Shown: piece after piece, positions 21,258-33,699 of the stretch | Numbering within the stretch: the first letter of the stretch is position 1 | How the letters are laid out: every line of letters starts with the position of its first letter | NCBI GenBank assembly: GCA_033085395.1 | Contig: JANQBS010000229.1 | Coordinates: forward strand, 1 to 62,013 | Origin: Xanthoparmelia taractica | Lineage: Eukaryota; Ascomycota; Lecanoromycetes; Lecanorales; Parmeliaceae | Length of the DNA: 62,013 nt | Direction of reading: 5' to 3' | Program-made: the position numbers and the translations under genes | Notes under the pieces: model-generated | Databases searched by the model: none | What the model saw: only the letters and a program-made list of their open reading frames with translations | Told to the model about the DNA's origin: nothing

Positions 21258-24200
21258 ACGGCCTTTCATCCACGTCACCTTTATTCTTTTTCTTTTCCCC
21301 GAGCGCAGCGGATTACTTTTAAAGCATCTTTGGTAGGAAAAGCCAGCGAAGTAGCGCTTTAGGCCTTGTCTGAAATTCTTAAAAAAAACAACCTTTTATT
21401 CTAAATGGCTATCTATGGCCTGCAAATGGTATCCGGTAGCCCATTCCACAGCACACACCCCCTTTTTCTCTCAAAGCCACGTAAAGCATTCACAGGCCTT
21501 CGCATTGCGATGATGCGTGACGAGCCTAGCTCCAACTGATATGTTCTTGTTGTAATCCACAGCATACGACCATGGACATGACAAGAACATGAGAAGACCA
21601 GACAGGACTTGACTCGCTGCGGATATCCGCAAACAGTCCGAACTCAAAGAGAGCTAAAAGAACCCCAGCTGCAAAAAACAGTTGCAGCAACAGAGAGGGA
21701 CCTTCTTGTTTAACGACTCCCTTCTGTTTCTATCAATAGTAATAGTAGAACTAATAGTAGAAGTAGTAGTGGTAGTAGTAGTAGTGCTTTATCTATCTCC
21801 AACGACGATGCATGGACTTGGGAGTCCCGTTCGTACGGTACCCCATCCTGGCTTACTTCGTAACATAAAACAGCCGATTGAGCGTTCTGGACACTGACGA
21901 TCCGAAAAGTCCGCGAGGGCTATTTATGTGTGCTGTGTCTGTCTACCTTGGGCCGCAAAGTCTGGGGCAGTTCTCCGTTGATGATGGGAATGGCTTTGGA
22001 GGTAGAGTGGATTTTCTGAGAAAGGGGAAAGGATTTGGTTCAGATGCGCTCGCTCAGAACTCCAATGACCATGTGATGCCGGAAGACAAGAAAAGGGTTG
22101 GAGTCAAAGCCTAATGTACAATTACTCGGTCTATTGCAGGGGCGAGACTGAGAGGGTTCCGTCGTAGTCATGGCCGCTCTTATCCAATGCGGGGGAGGGA
22201 GCCTGGATTGGGGGATCTTCGTGCCATCCCACATCTAGTGTAAATCTTGGAGTATTTGCTGTGAGTCAACTGCTGTGTACACAGCAGCGACGGAGGCCAC
22301 TAAGACTTTAAGTGGTCCCGGAAGACCTGAATTGCCGGGCCCTATTGGTGGGCTCCAAGGGTATGGGCTCCGAGACTGTAGACTACGGACTAGACCGTTG
22401 GCGGGACTCGTCGCTGTTGGGCCCCGGGACAGTCCATAACCCGTGTGGTGCGGGGAAGCTATTTGCACGAAGCCGATGCCGCTGCTGCCTTGCAGTCTCC
22501 TAGAACGCAGCTTTTTAGCCTTGGGATCTTCAACAGCATGACGCCCCCTAAGAAGCCCAAGACTAGGGGACGAACAAAGAGACCGGACACGATATGGCTA
22601 GGGCCATCGAGGAGAAGCACGAGGGGTAAGTGTTTGCGGACCAAATGAATGAACAATGAAGGAAATACGGGCAAAGAGGGGTTCAGATAGGAATGATGTA
22701 GTGACGGGTAACGGACCACAGTTTTCAGGCTTCGTTGCTCTACGATGACATATTAGCCTGCCCGCAAGGCAACTTAGGCAGAGGGTGGACGTGTACATTG
22801 CTACAATGTTCGGAGGACACCTCACATGGCTAGAGCCAGGAACGTCAGCCGATGACCAGTAGCTGCAGGGCATGGGATCCACTCGCCTTGCTTGGTACCT
22901 AGTGCACCACGCCTTTACAACATATCTTACATGCCTGCACTGATAATTGACATGCGTATAATCACACCTACACCATGTTCGATCAGCGCTTCTCCCCGAA
23001 GACCAGTGTCGAGCTCCAAGACACGGCCGGGAAGCTTTCATGTAGCGATCTGGACTCTTTGCTCCACAAAATGTCTGACGTCTCAAGTCAAGGTACTTGA
23101 AGGGCGGGAACTGGCCGGACAGGGTGCATACATTCTTTGATGCTTATCAGTCTTCGGAGGATATCTTCAAGTCGAAAGGTAGGGCTGTGATTTGGAGTCA
23201 AGTAGCAGGCGGGAACCGGCTCTAAGTAGCACTCCTCGCAGTCAGGGTCCCATTGCCCCCAAGAGACATTTTAATTATCCGCAAGCATAATCCGGGATCA
23301 GTGCATTGGCCATGTTTGATCCCACTGAACTGCGCTTGGGACGAGCCCGACGACTGACCAGGGCACGCGACGACAGTCACAACCTTGGTCTCCACAATGG
23401 CGCATACTGCTGTCCGAGTGGAAGTTAGACATCATGTAATGATAGCTTGACTTTGTTGGATGAGAGGAGTGGAGTAGGTCTATGCGTGGGGAGTGAGTGA
23501 GGAGGGCAGGCGGTCGGTTGTGAGAGCCCTTGGAAAGAATCAGGGAAAAGCAAGCTGCCATCGGGTGTTCCCGTTGGTCGATCAATGCCTGTGGTAAGTG
23601 GAGGAGAGCGGATGACGTGAGGCTCTGTGAGGGAGCGCCGAGCGTTGGTGGGAATCCTGTTAGAGATCCTACCGCCAATACTGCCTTTTTATTCCAGATC
23701 TTGCGTGCATGATGACGGGCCCTCTACCTTCCTCAGGACATAAAGCATCCAACCCAGGTCAAGTGACTATTTTAAACGTCGATATGCATAATCCTTTCCT
23801 GGAACACGTGAAACCCCACGAAGATCAGCTCTTGATGGTGCTACAAGGTCGATTTGGCTTTTTCCATGGACCCCGTGCCGGCCGTGGGGGGAATTGACGA
23901 TGGTAGCAAGTAGCAAGCTGTCACTGAAGACGGCGGCTTCCAACTTCTGCATCCTCAGAGCCCGAGGGAGCGGTCTTGGGAGTTGACAGGCTCGGCTTTC
24001 ACTTTAGGGTTGGTCTGATTCGTCAGGTGGTCACGCAAAAGCTTACTTCTCCCACACCGTGATCAGCATTCTTGCATATTAATTTGCCGCGGTGCCATTT
24101 TCGGGGCATTGACGTGGCAATTGGACACACGCATAGTCAGCAGAACTGACCCTGACTGACCCTGGGTAGTACTTGCTTCGGGCTGTCGGGGCTGTCTCCG

Positions 24201-24526
24201 ATTTGTCACCAGGGAATGCATCGAATAGCGTCCTTCCAATGGAGGCCTGCATCGTTGGTGTAAACAGACCTTTGATGCATCACCCGAGGTTATGAGTCCT
24301 TGGCGGACCTAGAGCATGGCGATGCCATGCCCAGTCAACGGCCAATTCTGTCGTTGGAGATCGAAAACAAACAACTGTGCGGGCTAGACAAGGCGACAAC
24401 ACTGGACGTGCTTGCGTCGAGAGTAGCGGTGAAGGATTGCAAAAGGGGTTCTATATATCCAATAATATACACACAAATGCTAAAGATGTCTACTCGAACA
24501 GGAGACCCAAGAGCAGCTACAGCCGG
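21258..24526. other. 3.3 kb convergent intergenic region
   Basis: No gene is supported. It contains a TAG-rich microsatellite near 21736-21786. A 62-codon + frame at 23709-23897 includes VKPHEDQLLMVLQGRFGFF, which resembles a cupin strand motif, but it stops soon after with no continuation that I can follow; it may be a relic. The remainder has ordinary composition. Confidence 0.5.
21736..21786 (+). repeat. Imperfect (TAG)n microsatellite
   Basis: Interrupted TAG/TAA units ending in five or more tandem TAG copies. Confidence 0.85.
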
Positions 24527-26282
24527 TCAACTGCTTTGGGTGCTATATTCGGACTCGAGCCATCCTCTGGACATTTCGACGGCTCGTTCCCATCTCTCAA
24601 ACATTTTTCTGCTTGCCTCCTTGGATATCTGCGGCTTGAATATGGTGTGGTCCTGGCTATTGATCTCTTCCAGCTCTTCGAATTCCTTCCAGACGTCTAC
24701 AGCAAAGCCAGCGGCAATGGCAGCACCGAGTGATGTTGTCTCGCGCATAGCGGGGCGGTCAACGGGTATACCTATAAGATCTGCCTGTGTCTGCGGTGAT
24801 TGAGCCCCAATGCCAGCAAGTTGGGGGAAAAGAGAAGGGAGTCACGAACCTGCATACAAAGATCCGAGTTACTCATACCGCCGTCCACTTTTAGTTCGCT
24901 CAATTTGTGACCGCTGTCTTTTTCCATCGCATCAAGGATAGCCTTGGTCTGGAAGCAGGTAGCTTCCATCGTCGCCCGTGCGATGTGGCCTTTCTCTGTG
25001 TGCTGGGTAATGCCGAATATAGTCCCCCTAGCATCATCGATCCAGTATGGTGCAAAGAGACCACTGAAAGCAGTGACAAAGACACAGCCTCCATTATCAT
25101 CAACGGTAGCTGCTAGATCATTAATGTGATGGGACGCCTCGATAAATTTGAAGTTGTTACGTAGGAACTGGACCGCGCTCCCGGCGACCGCAATGCTGCC
25201 CTCCAGAGCATACATTGGCTTTCTTTCCCTACCAAAGTGATAGGCCACAGTTGCCAGCAAACCATGGCTAGACATGACCGGCTTCTCGCCGACATTATAG
25301 AGCAGGAAGCAGCCAGTGCCGTACGTATTCTTTGCCTTGCCAGGAGAAAACCCAAGCTGGCCGACAAGAGCAGCCGACTGATCGCCAAGACAGCCTGTTA
25401 CCTTGATCCCTTTCAGAGGTCCTGAGGCCATGGAACCGAAAGCGTTGATGTCGGACGACGGTACAATCTTCGGTAGCTTCATCTTCTTAGGATCAATATC
25501 AAAAAAATCCAACACAGTCTGGTCGTATTCCAGTGTGTGTAGGTTTACAAACATTGTTCTTGACGCATTGGTCACATCAGTAACGTGGACATTCTTGCCC
25601 TTGCCGTTCAAGTTGTACAGCAACCATGTATCAATGGTGCCAAACACCAGTCGCCCCGCTTCGTATACCTCGCGTACTCTTTCCACATTGCGGAACAGCC
25701 ACGTGAGCTTGAGTGACGATGGATAGGTTGAGAGGGGTAGTCCACAAATATCCTGGAGTTTATCAGCGCCTTGACGCTGCTTGAGTTCACGCACGATGGC
25801 TTGGGTTCTTGTGTCTGGCCATGCGATAGCATTGTGGACGATTTCTCCCGTTTCGTTGTCCCAAAGCACTGTTGTTTCCCGTTGGGTAGAGAGACCGATA
25901 GCTCTAATGTCTGAGACCGAATGGCCCTTGTCTATGAACACCTTGGTAGCCTCCTCGATACAGGTGTTGACAGAATCGATGATTTCGACAGGATCATGCT
26001 CTATCCATCTACATAGCGGTCAATGCTGTCAGTGCGGTGGTAGCGACGCTGGTATGTTTGTACCGACCCTGAGTGTGGGTACATCTGTTTGAACTCGATT
26101 TGATGAGAAGCTATTGGGCTTCCTGTACCGTCAAAAATGAGGAAACGCGTACTCGTGGTTCCTTGGTCGATTGAACCGATGAACCATTGCTTGAGCTTCT
26201 TTTCGTCCTGCATGGAGACTTGTGCATCTTTGCTATCTTTAGAGACATTACCAGGGTTGGAGACATCAGTGGGGCGAGTCAT
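24527..26282 (-). CDS. GUT1: Glycerol kinase
   Basis: Spliced model on the minus strand: exons 26282-26068, 26008-24850 and 24784-24527 (introns 59 and 65 nt), giving 543 residues. It phosphorylates glycerol with ATP to glycerol-3-phosphate, the entry step of glycerol use and a source of lipid backbone. It belongs to the FGGY kinase family: the N-terminal phosphate-binding loop DQGTTSTR (residues 39-46), the restored YPHSGWIEHDP across intron 1, STQRETTVLWD, the central GCLGDQSAALVGQ, and the FGGY signatures GLFAPYWIDDARG and KVDGGMSNSD. Exon 3 supplies the C-terminal ETTSLGAAIAAG. The start is the first ATG of a ~35-residue non-conserved leader before the kinase fold; the leader does not look like a strong mitochondrial presequence. 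BLM10 lies upstream in the same orientation. Confidence 0.96.
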
Positions 26283-26429
26283 AGTCTTCTTTAGACAGCA
26301 AGAGCACGAGAATGGTCTCGAGCGTTAAAGGTAAAGGTAACGTAGGGGAGTTGAGTGTGGAAGGTAAAGGAGACTGGACAGTGTGCGAAGAGGGAAACGG
26401 CTACAGCAGGTGAATGAGACAGCTGTAGT

Positions 26430-26479
<50 letters not shown>

Positions 26480-27009
26480 GTGTTGGATGGCATTAGACGG
26501 TGAGTTTGTAGAGGGAGGAGGTAGAAGTTCCATTGGCACGAGGGCAGTATTCATAAGTTCAATAAGGTACTTGTAGTAAGTAGTAGAGTCTGTTACCCCG
26601 CAGAGAATCAATCCGGCCCTTTTGCCAAGGAGGGGAGAACACCCGCCAAAAATAGCCGCCCTACCTTCTTCCCTTCCTCCCCTTCTATCACTCACTCACT
26701 GTATGTAAATCGATCATGTTCTAGGAAGAAGCTCACATTCTGAGTGCATTCGGTTCTACTGATGCTGTCACTAATACAGAAGACGCCCCTGATCCCCGAT
26801 GATACCTTCAGCATGCCCATCGCAATGCCACCAGGACAGTCGCTAATAGCTTCGAAAATCATGCACGATGTAATGCAGATACTGACAACACCGCCATCGA
26901 TTTAGTGTATCCATGGCTGACAAAAACACCACACGCTATGCTCTATACCAAGAGACTATGCACGCTGCCACGACAAGACCCAACACCCGACCATTCATAT
27001 ACACCCCAT
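26283..27009. other. Promoter region of GUT1 and 3' flank of BLM10
   Basis: Tandem-gene spacer of 727 bases. It holds the CAG/TAG microsatellite close to the GUT1 start and no gene. Confidence 0.6.
26425..26477 (+). repeat. CAG/TAG compound microsatellite in the GUT1 upstream region
   Basis: Six or more CAG units are followed directly by about ten TAG units, some 150-200 bases upstream of the GUT1 start (minus strand). Confidence 0.95.
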
Positions 27010-30000
27010 CTATGCAAAATAGCTCTTCCACAACACCCCGTCCAAATCTTCCGCCTGCTCCTGCGAGAATGCCTGCAACAAGTCATTAGCACTTGATCTC
27101 ACCAAGGGCGGGGATTGGATAGAAGCTAACCTTCAGATCCATCTGCCACGTGTCTTGTCTCGTCTTCTTGAAATCGCTCAGGATGCTTTTCACACTCTTG
27201 CCTACCATCCCAGGGTCATTGTTGGCTTTGGTTGCCAACGTCGTCAGGACACCCGGGATCCATGACGGCGGTGGGGACGTATACGGGAACGCTTGCACCA
27301 GTGCTCCAAGGCCCAGTACAGACGCATGTCGAGTTAAGACAAGCTTGCTCTGCTCTGGCGTCGGTGTGCTGGTCCCCGTACTTGGTTCCGACGAAGCGTT
27401 CCTCGGCTTCTTGGGAAGCGGAGAGTTGAGGAGCATCTTCGAGAATTTCTTATTCAACACTTGCACGACCTTGGAGCGTAGCGCCGCAGGTGAACATCGA
27501 ATCATGCCTGACAGCGTAGTTGATGCTCCAAGGCGTACCTCGAGTTGGCTATCCTCCAGCATAGTGGCCACGCAATCAAGGAGACCCTGTTGGTGTTCCG
27601 GAGAGATTAAGAAGAGACGGCGGAAGTAGATGACCTGCATATTAATGAGAACCCGAAGACGTTGGTGCCACAGAGGTGACGAGGTTCCAATTCGTATCAG
27701 CGCAGCAATCAGCCCTGCATCTTCTCCAATGCGGTGAGGTATGTTTGGGATGTGCCGGAAGACGTGGTAGGCAAGACCCTGTAGCTCTTGATCTTCTCGG
27801 ACGTCCATCATGTAGAGCAATTGCTCCATGAACACATTGGGGAAAAACTCCAGAAGCTGGGTGCACTCAAAAGATGACAATGACATATCGAGCCACAGCA
27901 TGACGGTCTTACCGCCAGACGTGTATGAAGAGGGCGTTTGTTGGCCTGGCGTACGCTCCTGCCTCCATTTTTCCAGTCGTTCGAAGACCTCGTGAATGGT
28001 CTCTACGAACTCCTGCGTGGGCTGATACGGTCTCACGCCTATTGAAGAAGCTTCTTTCTGACTCTTGATTAATGTAGGCACATCCTTGTATGACTCATGA
28101 TAGCGTGTGCGATACAGGATTGACAAGGAATGACCCATGGCTTCACGGACTCCTTTGTAAGGATGATCAAGATGCAGTAAAAAGTCTTCAATGATTGGCT
28201 TGTCCAGTCGGAAGTGCCAGCCCAAGTTGTTTACACACGTTTGCAATAATTTGATTTTCGAGCTTTCCTTGAATGCTGCATTGGACTCCATATCCAACCT
28301 AAAGGACGCAAGCCATTCAATGAGGGGCCAAGACCGCCGGGGATCTTTACCCTGTGTAAGTATTTGCAGGAAAGTGTTCCAGTAGGTGAGGGTCTCTGGA
28401 CTCAAGCCGTCGGAAAACGCCTGCTTAATCATAGGGTACACGTACTGCCAGATCTCCGTACGCATCTCGAGCGGCTTATCGACGGTCGATAGAAGCAGCG
28501 CCGCTAGTATTTCAGCGGTGGCACGGTGTTGATGTTTGTCAGATCGATCAGTCCATATCTTCCGGATATCTTCTTTGATCTCAGAGAGGCTTGTGCTTGT
28601 ACGACCAGAGTACACGAGGTCAAAGGCATAGCCAAGCAGCATAACATTGGATACGTGGAACCGATCGGCTGCAGTATCGCGTGGTTCTTGTCTCAAAAAG
28701 TCGAAGAAGGAAGAGAACCACGACCGATCTAGTATTTGCCCTATCTGTGTGCGAGCAGTTTCCTCGGTGTCATCATACTCCAAATCTGTCTTCGGATTCG
28801 TCTGATATGCGGGCATAGTATCGTTCCAAGCCAGCCAGCCTGGATGGTCGTGGTCGACGAAGTATTCCGCATTCGCTTGAGCGAAGCTTGCAAGATAATC
28901 CGACGTCCAAGCTGGATCTTCCTGGCGGGTGGTGACTTGCACTTTCGCGGGAAGGTATTGCTTGTCCAGAAGATAATCTTCGTAGCTATGATTTGCAGCT
29001 GCTCGAGAATCGATCAGAGTGAACACGGCGACTATAGCTCCTTGATAAAGTCCTCTGAGGCCCGGATGCGAGTCAATCGATCCTCGGGCAACAAGATCGA
29101 TCATGTTTTTGGACGCAATACCCTCGAACCTGAGACCTAAAGTGATGACGATAGCAGCAGTGCGACTTGCTTTTTTCCAATGCGATGTTCTGGCCATGTC
29201 AACAAGCTCATCCGACAAGGCCGCTTTTTTGCGTTCGATTTGTATACGTTTCGTCGAAAGTTTGGCCCTTTTTTTGTCAATGATACTCTGGACATTGTCG
29301 TTGTTTGGCGCGATAGCCCGCACCAACTCCTCATCTAGGATCGCCATTCGCTCCTGAGGTCTTCCCATTTCCATGATCTGGATAGTTGCGACCGCACATA
29401 GTTTCTGTATGGAGGGCTTGTCTGCTGTGCTGGCAGAGATATAAGTCTTGATAAGGGTTGGGGCGTACCTCCAGTCTCGAGCGATGGTCTTGTTCAGGGA
29501 GCCGAAGAACAAGGAGTACATAGAACCCTTGATACGGGCAAAATCATTGTCTCTGACTCCACTCTCCATCGCGGAGAGAAGGGGGGGTATAACTAACGAC
29601 CGAGCTCCAATAACGGCTTTCAAAGCGGCTTCCGCGGCACTTTGCGCGTGTCTACGGACATCTCGGTAAGCAGACACAGATGATTGTGCAAGATCGATAA
29701 AGAGTTGCTTGGATAAATCAGTCTTTGGGCGAGGGTAAGAGTTGTGGCGCAGTCGCTGTAAGTGATATACGTTGGCCCTTCGAAGTAGTAGAGGCCTTGG
29801 ATACTCCTTTCTCAAGCCACTAACTTTATAGGGTTGCGTGTCGGCAGAAAGTAGTCTCGTCACCCTGTCGAGGACATGCGCAGATCGCTCAATCCCAACG
29901 TCAACGAACCATGACCGATAGGCATTGGATAGAGGCTCGAAGCAGGCCACATCGTCTTCCTGTTTCTCGACAAGAAATTGATGCACTACGTGTAACACTT

Positions 30001-33000
30001 GCCCCGTTCTCTCCCTGAAAGCGTGAAGCTCTTGATAGTGCTCATCGTCCTCTTCGAGTAGGTACCCAGAGGCATAGGTAAATGTGGGCTTAGCTTCATA
30101 ATCATCAGCGTTCCCAAGATTTGCATCAGAGTCCTCTTCGTCCTGCTGATCTTTAGAAGCCTTAGCCTCAACATCGACCATCTCAGTGTCTGCACTCGTC
30201 TCTGATTCTGAGTGGGGAGTGGTTATTTTGGAATCGAGCTTCGCGTCGAAGAGAACAGAGACGCCTGATAATAGCAGTCGAAGAAGCACGAGGTTGCGAG
30301 ATACTTCGTCGGACCATTCCTTGCCTACACCGTCTCGCTTAATACTCGAAGTCCCAGAAGTTAGAGCCTGTAATTGCTCCAAAGCATTTTCTCCCTGGGA
30401 TTTCAGCAAATCCACTGCAAACTGGATCTCTTCCTTATTAGGTACATGCCATTTAATATGGAGGTTCTGAGGATCGGGAGTCAAGCCCCAGTCGGCAGGA
30501 CCGATCCCTCTGGCAAGTACTTCTTGCTCATACAGCGAGTAATCAAGGGTATAGATGCCGGTAAGGTTCAGCAACAGATGATGGATGAAGTTCGATATGT
30601 GGGTGGTTGGGAGACCTTTGCATTTCTGCTGCATGTATGCGGCAATGTCAAACAGCTCTTGCCTATGCTCAAGTACGGCGTCGCCAACGTGTACCACAGA
30701 CATACTAAGCATACTGACGCTCCACACAAGTCCTCGGTCCCTGGGCAAGACATCAGTCCCTGTATTTCGAGTTGACGCTGCTCCGTTCTCATCGATCTCC
30801 GTCCGAATCGACTGGATCAGTACGGGCACTAGGCGCTTGAGAGCTTTGACCGGATTAACTTTAACAAGGGAGCTGCAAATGAAGGCCATCGCGTCTCGAG
30901 CTTGATGGACGACGTGGTTGCTTATGAAGTCGGCAATCTTATTCAGCGCAAGGTCGTATAAATAAGGCGATAGAGAGGCCAGCAACGGCGTAAAAGCAGC
31001 AGGGAGAGTGTTCACAATGTTCTCCTCAGGCGAGCCAGATCTAGGCCGCGAAGCATCCGGGAGGTTCTCCAAAAGGGTGAATACTTTGCCAAGGAAGGAG
31101 CTTAGAAATTCAGCATAGCCGGCGGTGGAAGATCGAAGGATTATCTCTTCGTCAGCATCGCTTAGGCTCTCCTGGTAATCACACTTGAACTTGACACCTT
31201 CTTCTTCCATCCGGGCAACTTCAGAAGTTATCCATTCCATAGCAAGCATGCTGCCACTGATGTCGTCTCTGCCTTGAGTTAGGTCGTGGAGGGGTATACT
31301 ATAGCACACCGACTGAATGTAGGATAACGTGTACAACGTCTTGTCTAGGTCGTTGGCGTCTATGCCAGGAAGAGCGAGGCCGAGCATCGTAGTGACATGG
31401 CACCTGAAGCCTTTTGTACGAGCCATGATCCTTGATAGAACTTGCAAAGATCGTAATGAAGAAGTCGTTCGGTGTACCTCAACTAGGCCTTGCATGGATG
31501 GATAGATACGCTGCAGTGCCCCTGGTAGGATCAGATCTGGCTCCAGGTAGGCCAAACTCTGGAGACTTGATAGAGAAAAGTTCATCGCACCACCACTCTT
31601 TGCGTAGATGCCCATGAAAACTACCTCTCGCAAGCATAAAACGAAACGCTGTTTTAACGCATCGTTCAGCTTACGATCTTCTGGCAACTCCATTTCTCCG
31701 CTTTTCTCACGGTTCCATCGCATAACGAAAAAATCAGTGAGATAATAAATGAGCTGGGCCAAAGGCTTAGTCCATGTGCCTGAATTGGAAGGATGGAAGA
31801 ACGTTTCGACCGCTTGCACTAGGCCTTCAAGGTTGGTCATGATCGAATCGGGTCTATCTAAGCAGACCGGTGACAGCGACATTATGATCCACCGGGCGAT
31901 ATGATGCGCAATGGGATGTTTTTTGGGATCTCTTTCAACCATGATGGCAAGCCCAGCAGCCATGTCCATTGTTCCACTGTACGCTGAAGTTGCTTGCCCT
32001 ACAGGTATTTCGAGAAGGCGGAGGATGGCGGAGAATATTGAGGAAGACTGTTCCTGCGTGTAGATACCAAATTCCGTGAACGGGACATGGGCAGATACCA
32101 GTGAATCTCGAGCTAGTCTCGAAAAGAGATCCATGAAAGTTGTATCGAAGACTCTAGACCTATTAACTAGCGACCATAAATGAAAAAAGGTTGGTAGGTA
32201 ATGCTCTGGTAGAAGTTCTTTATTACCTTCAGGCGGAGGCGCCGTCGGGAACATCAGATTCAGAAGACCCGTCACCGTGTAGGCGCCCTCGGTGAAAGAC
32301 GTGGTGAAATAAGGAAGAATCTCCGATAGCATTGCTGGTATCTCGACTGGATCGAAATAGAGTTGGGCAAAGGCGCAGAGTTTCGTAAGTGTCTTGTGAT
32401 TACGTTTTACATGTTGGGCGTGGACACCAGACTCTGATGGTATCACGAATACTTTCCACTCGCGGAACAGAGGTCTCCAATCCAGGGTAAGGTCGGTGCC
32501 AGGTCGAAGATAATGCTTTCGCCTGCTTTGATCAGTCCTGAACGTAGTACAGTTGCGCGGTTACGACGCTTACTTTGTGAGTACCATAAACATGCTTGAG
32601 AATCTCTCCGCCGCCGAAGGATCGATCCCAGGTGCCAGAGCGAGCTCATAATATAACCTGACCAGCTTCACCCTCTGGTCCTTGGTCGGGTCAAATTTGA
32701 GACCTAGCCAATTTCTCAGTTCCCTTGTCCAGTGTACAGCGCCTACGGAGAAGTCGCCGGCTTCCACTGAGATGTAGAGATGCTTTAGAATTTCGTTGAA
32801 GTCTTGGTTTCTCTTCGCCGCGCTTTCCACCTCATAAGGTAGGTACCGGAAGTACGGATACGTTCTTGGTCGACTTCTCGCAACCTGTTTGTTGTCCTCC
32901 ACTGTCCCTCGTCCTGCAGCACCAGGACCTGGAGAGGTAGCACGAGAATCGTCTGCTCCATCTTTTCCATCAAGTGAGGCCATCAGCTCAGCCAATTTTG

Positions 33001-33016
33001 AAGCGTTGTTCTCCAT
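27010..33016 (-). CDS. BLM10: Proteasome activator Blm10/PA200
   Basis: Spliced model on the minus strand: exons 33016-32574, 32522-27131 and 27072-27010 (introns 51 and 58 nt), giving 1965 residues, normal for fungal Blm10. Blm10 is a HEAT-repeat solenoid that caps the 20S proteasome and opens its gate by inserting its C-terminus into a pocket between alpha subunits. Seen here: an N-terminal RPRTYPYFRYLPYEVE segment, TLDWRPL at the start of exon 2, and long helical repeat regions through the single 5.4-kb exon. An acidic low-complexity insert lies near coordinates 30060-30240. The third exon is tiny (20 codons) and encodes the C-terminus, ending SYFA. Yeast Blm10 ends SYYA, so the penultimate Tyr of the HbYX motif is Phe here. 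Without the last intron the frame would instead stop shortly after the donor and lose this tail. Confidence 0.96.
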
Positions 33017-33699
33017 GATTCATAGCAGGTGTGGGAGAAGGAGGTAAGGTCTTAAAGGGACTGATGGTGGCAAAGGAAGTGTTAATGCTTGTCTTGGCGC
33101 TACGAAATCAAGATAGTCAGTACACCACGCAGACGAAGATGGGAAGGCAACCGTTGGGTATGCGTAAGCGGTAGGATATAGCATAGCATAGCTTACAACA
33201 TGTATCACCCAGTATCCAAGCCTGTCCCACTCAATGTGGAGGCTTTTTAGTCGGACCAGACCCTTTGTCAGATATCCTGCAGGTTCCCTTTCTGCAAATT
33301 TTTCGAAGATGCTAGGTCGGCAACTTGCAGTAGGAGCTCCGACGACGTCTGGGGAGATCTGGGGAAGTGTTTACTTATTGGTTGACGATCTTGAAGCTTC
33401 AAACGGTTATCGCGTGTCGACGCTTAGCGGCGGTTCTCGGGATTGAAAAATCTGGAGCGTGAGAGACCTCTCAATCAAATTATTGATGTAGAATACAGGT
33501 TCTCTGCGAAGCAGTGATTGTTGAAAGAATGGAGTGATTACTGTCTGATTCATATAGTTTAGGCCTCTATTATACATGGCGGAGAAAGTGGATGACCAAT
33601 TCGTTTCTCCTCAGGCACCAAGCGCATACGCACACAGCCTTGTCATTTCTATGCCTAAATCGGGTATGGCCTGTCTACTCTCAGAAATCCTGCCTTCAC
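33017..33699. other. Spacer between BLM10 and GPI18
   Basis: 683 bases containing the BLM10 promoter and the 3' end of GPI18. No gene was seen; the 70-codon frame at 33234-33446 has no features. Confidence 0.5.
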
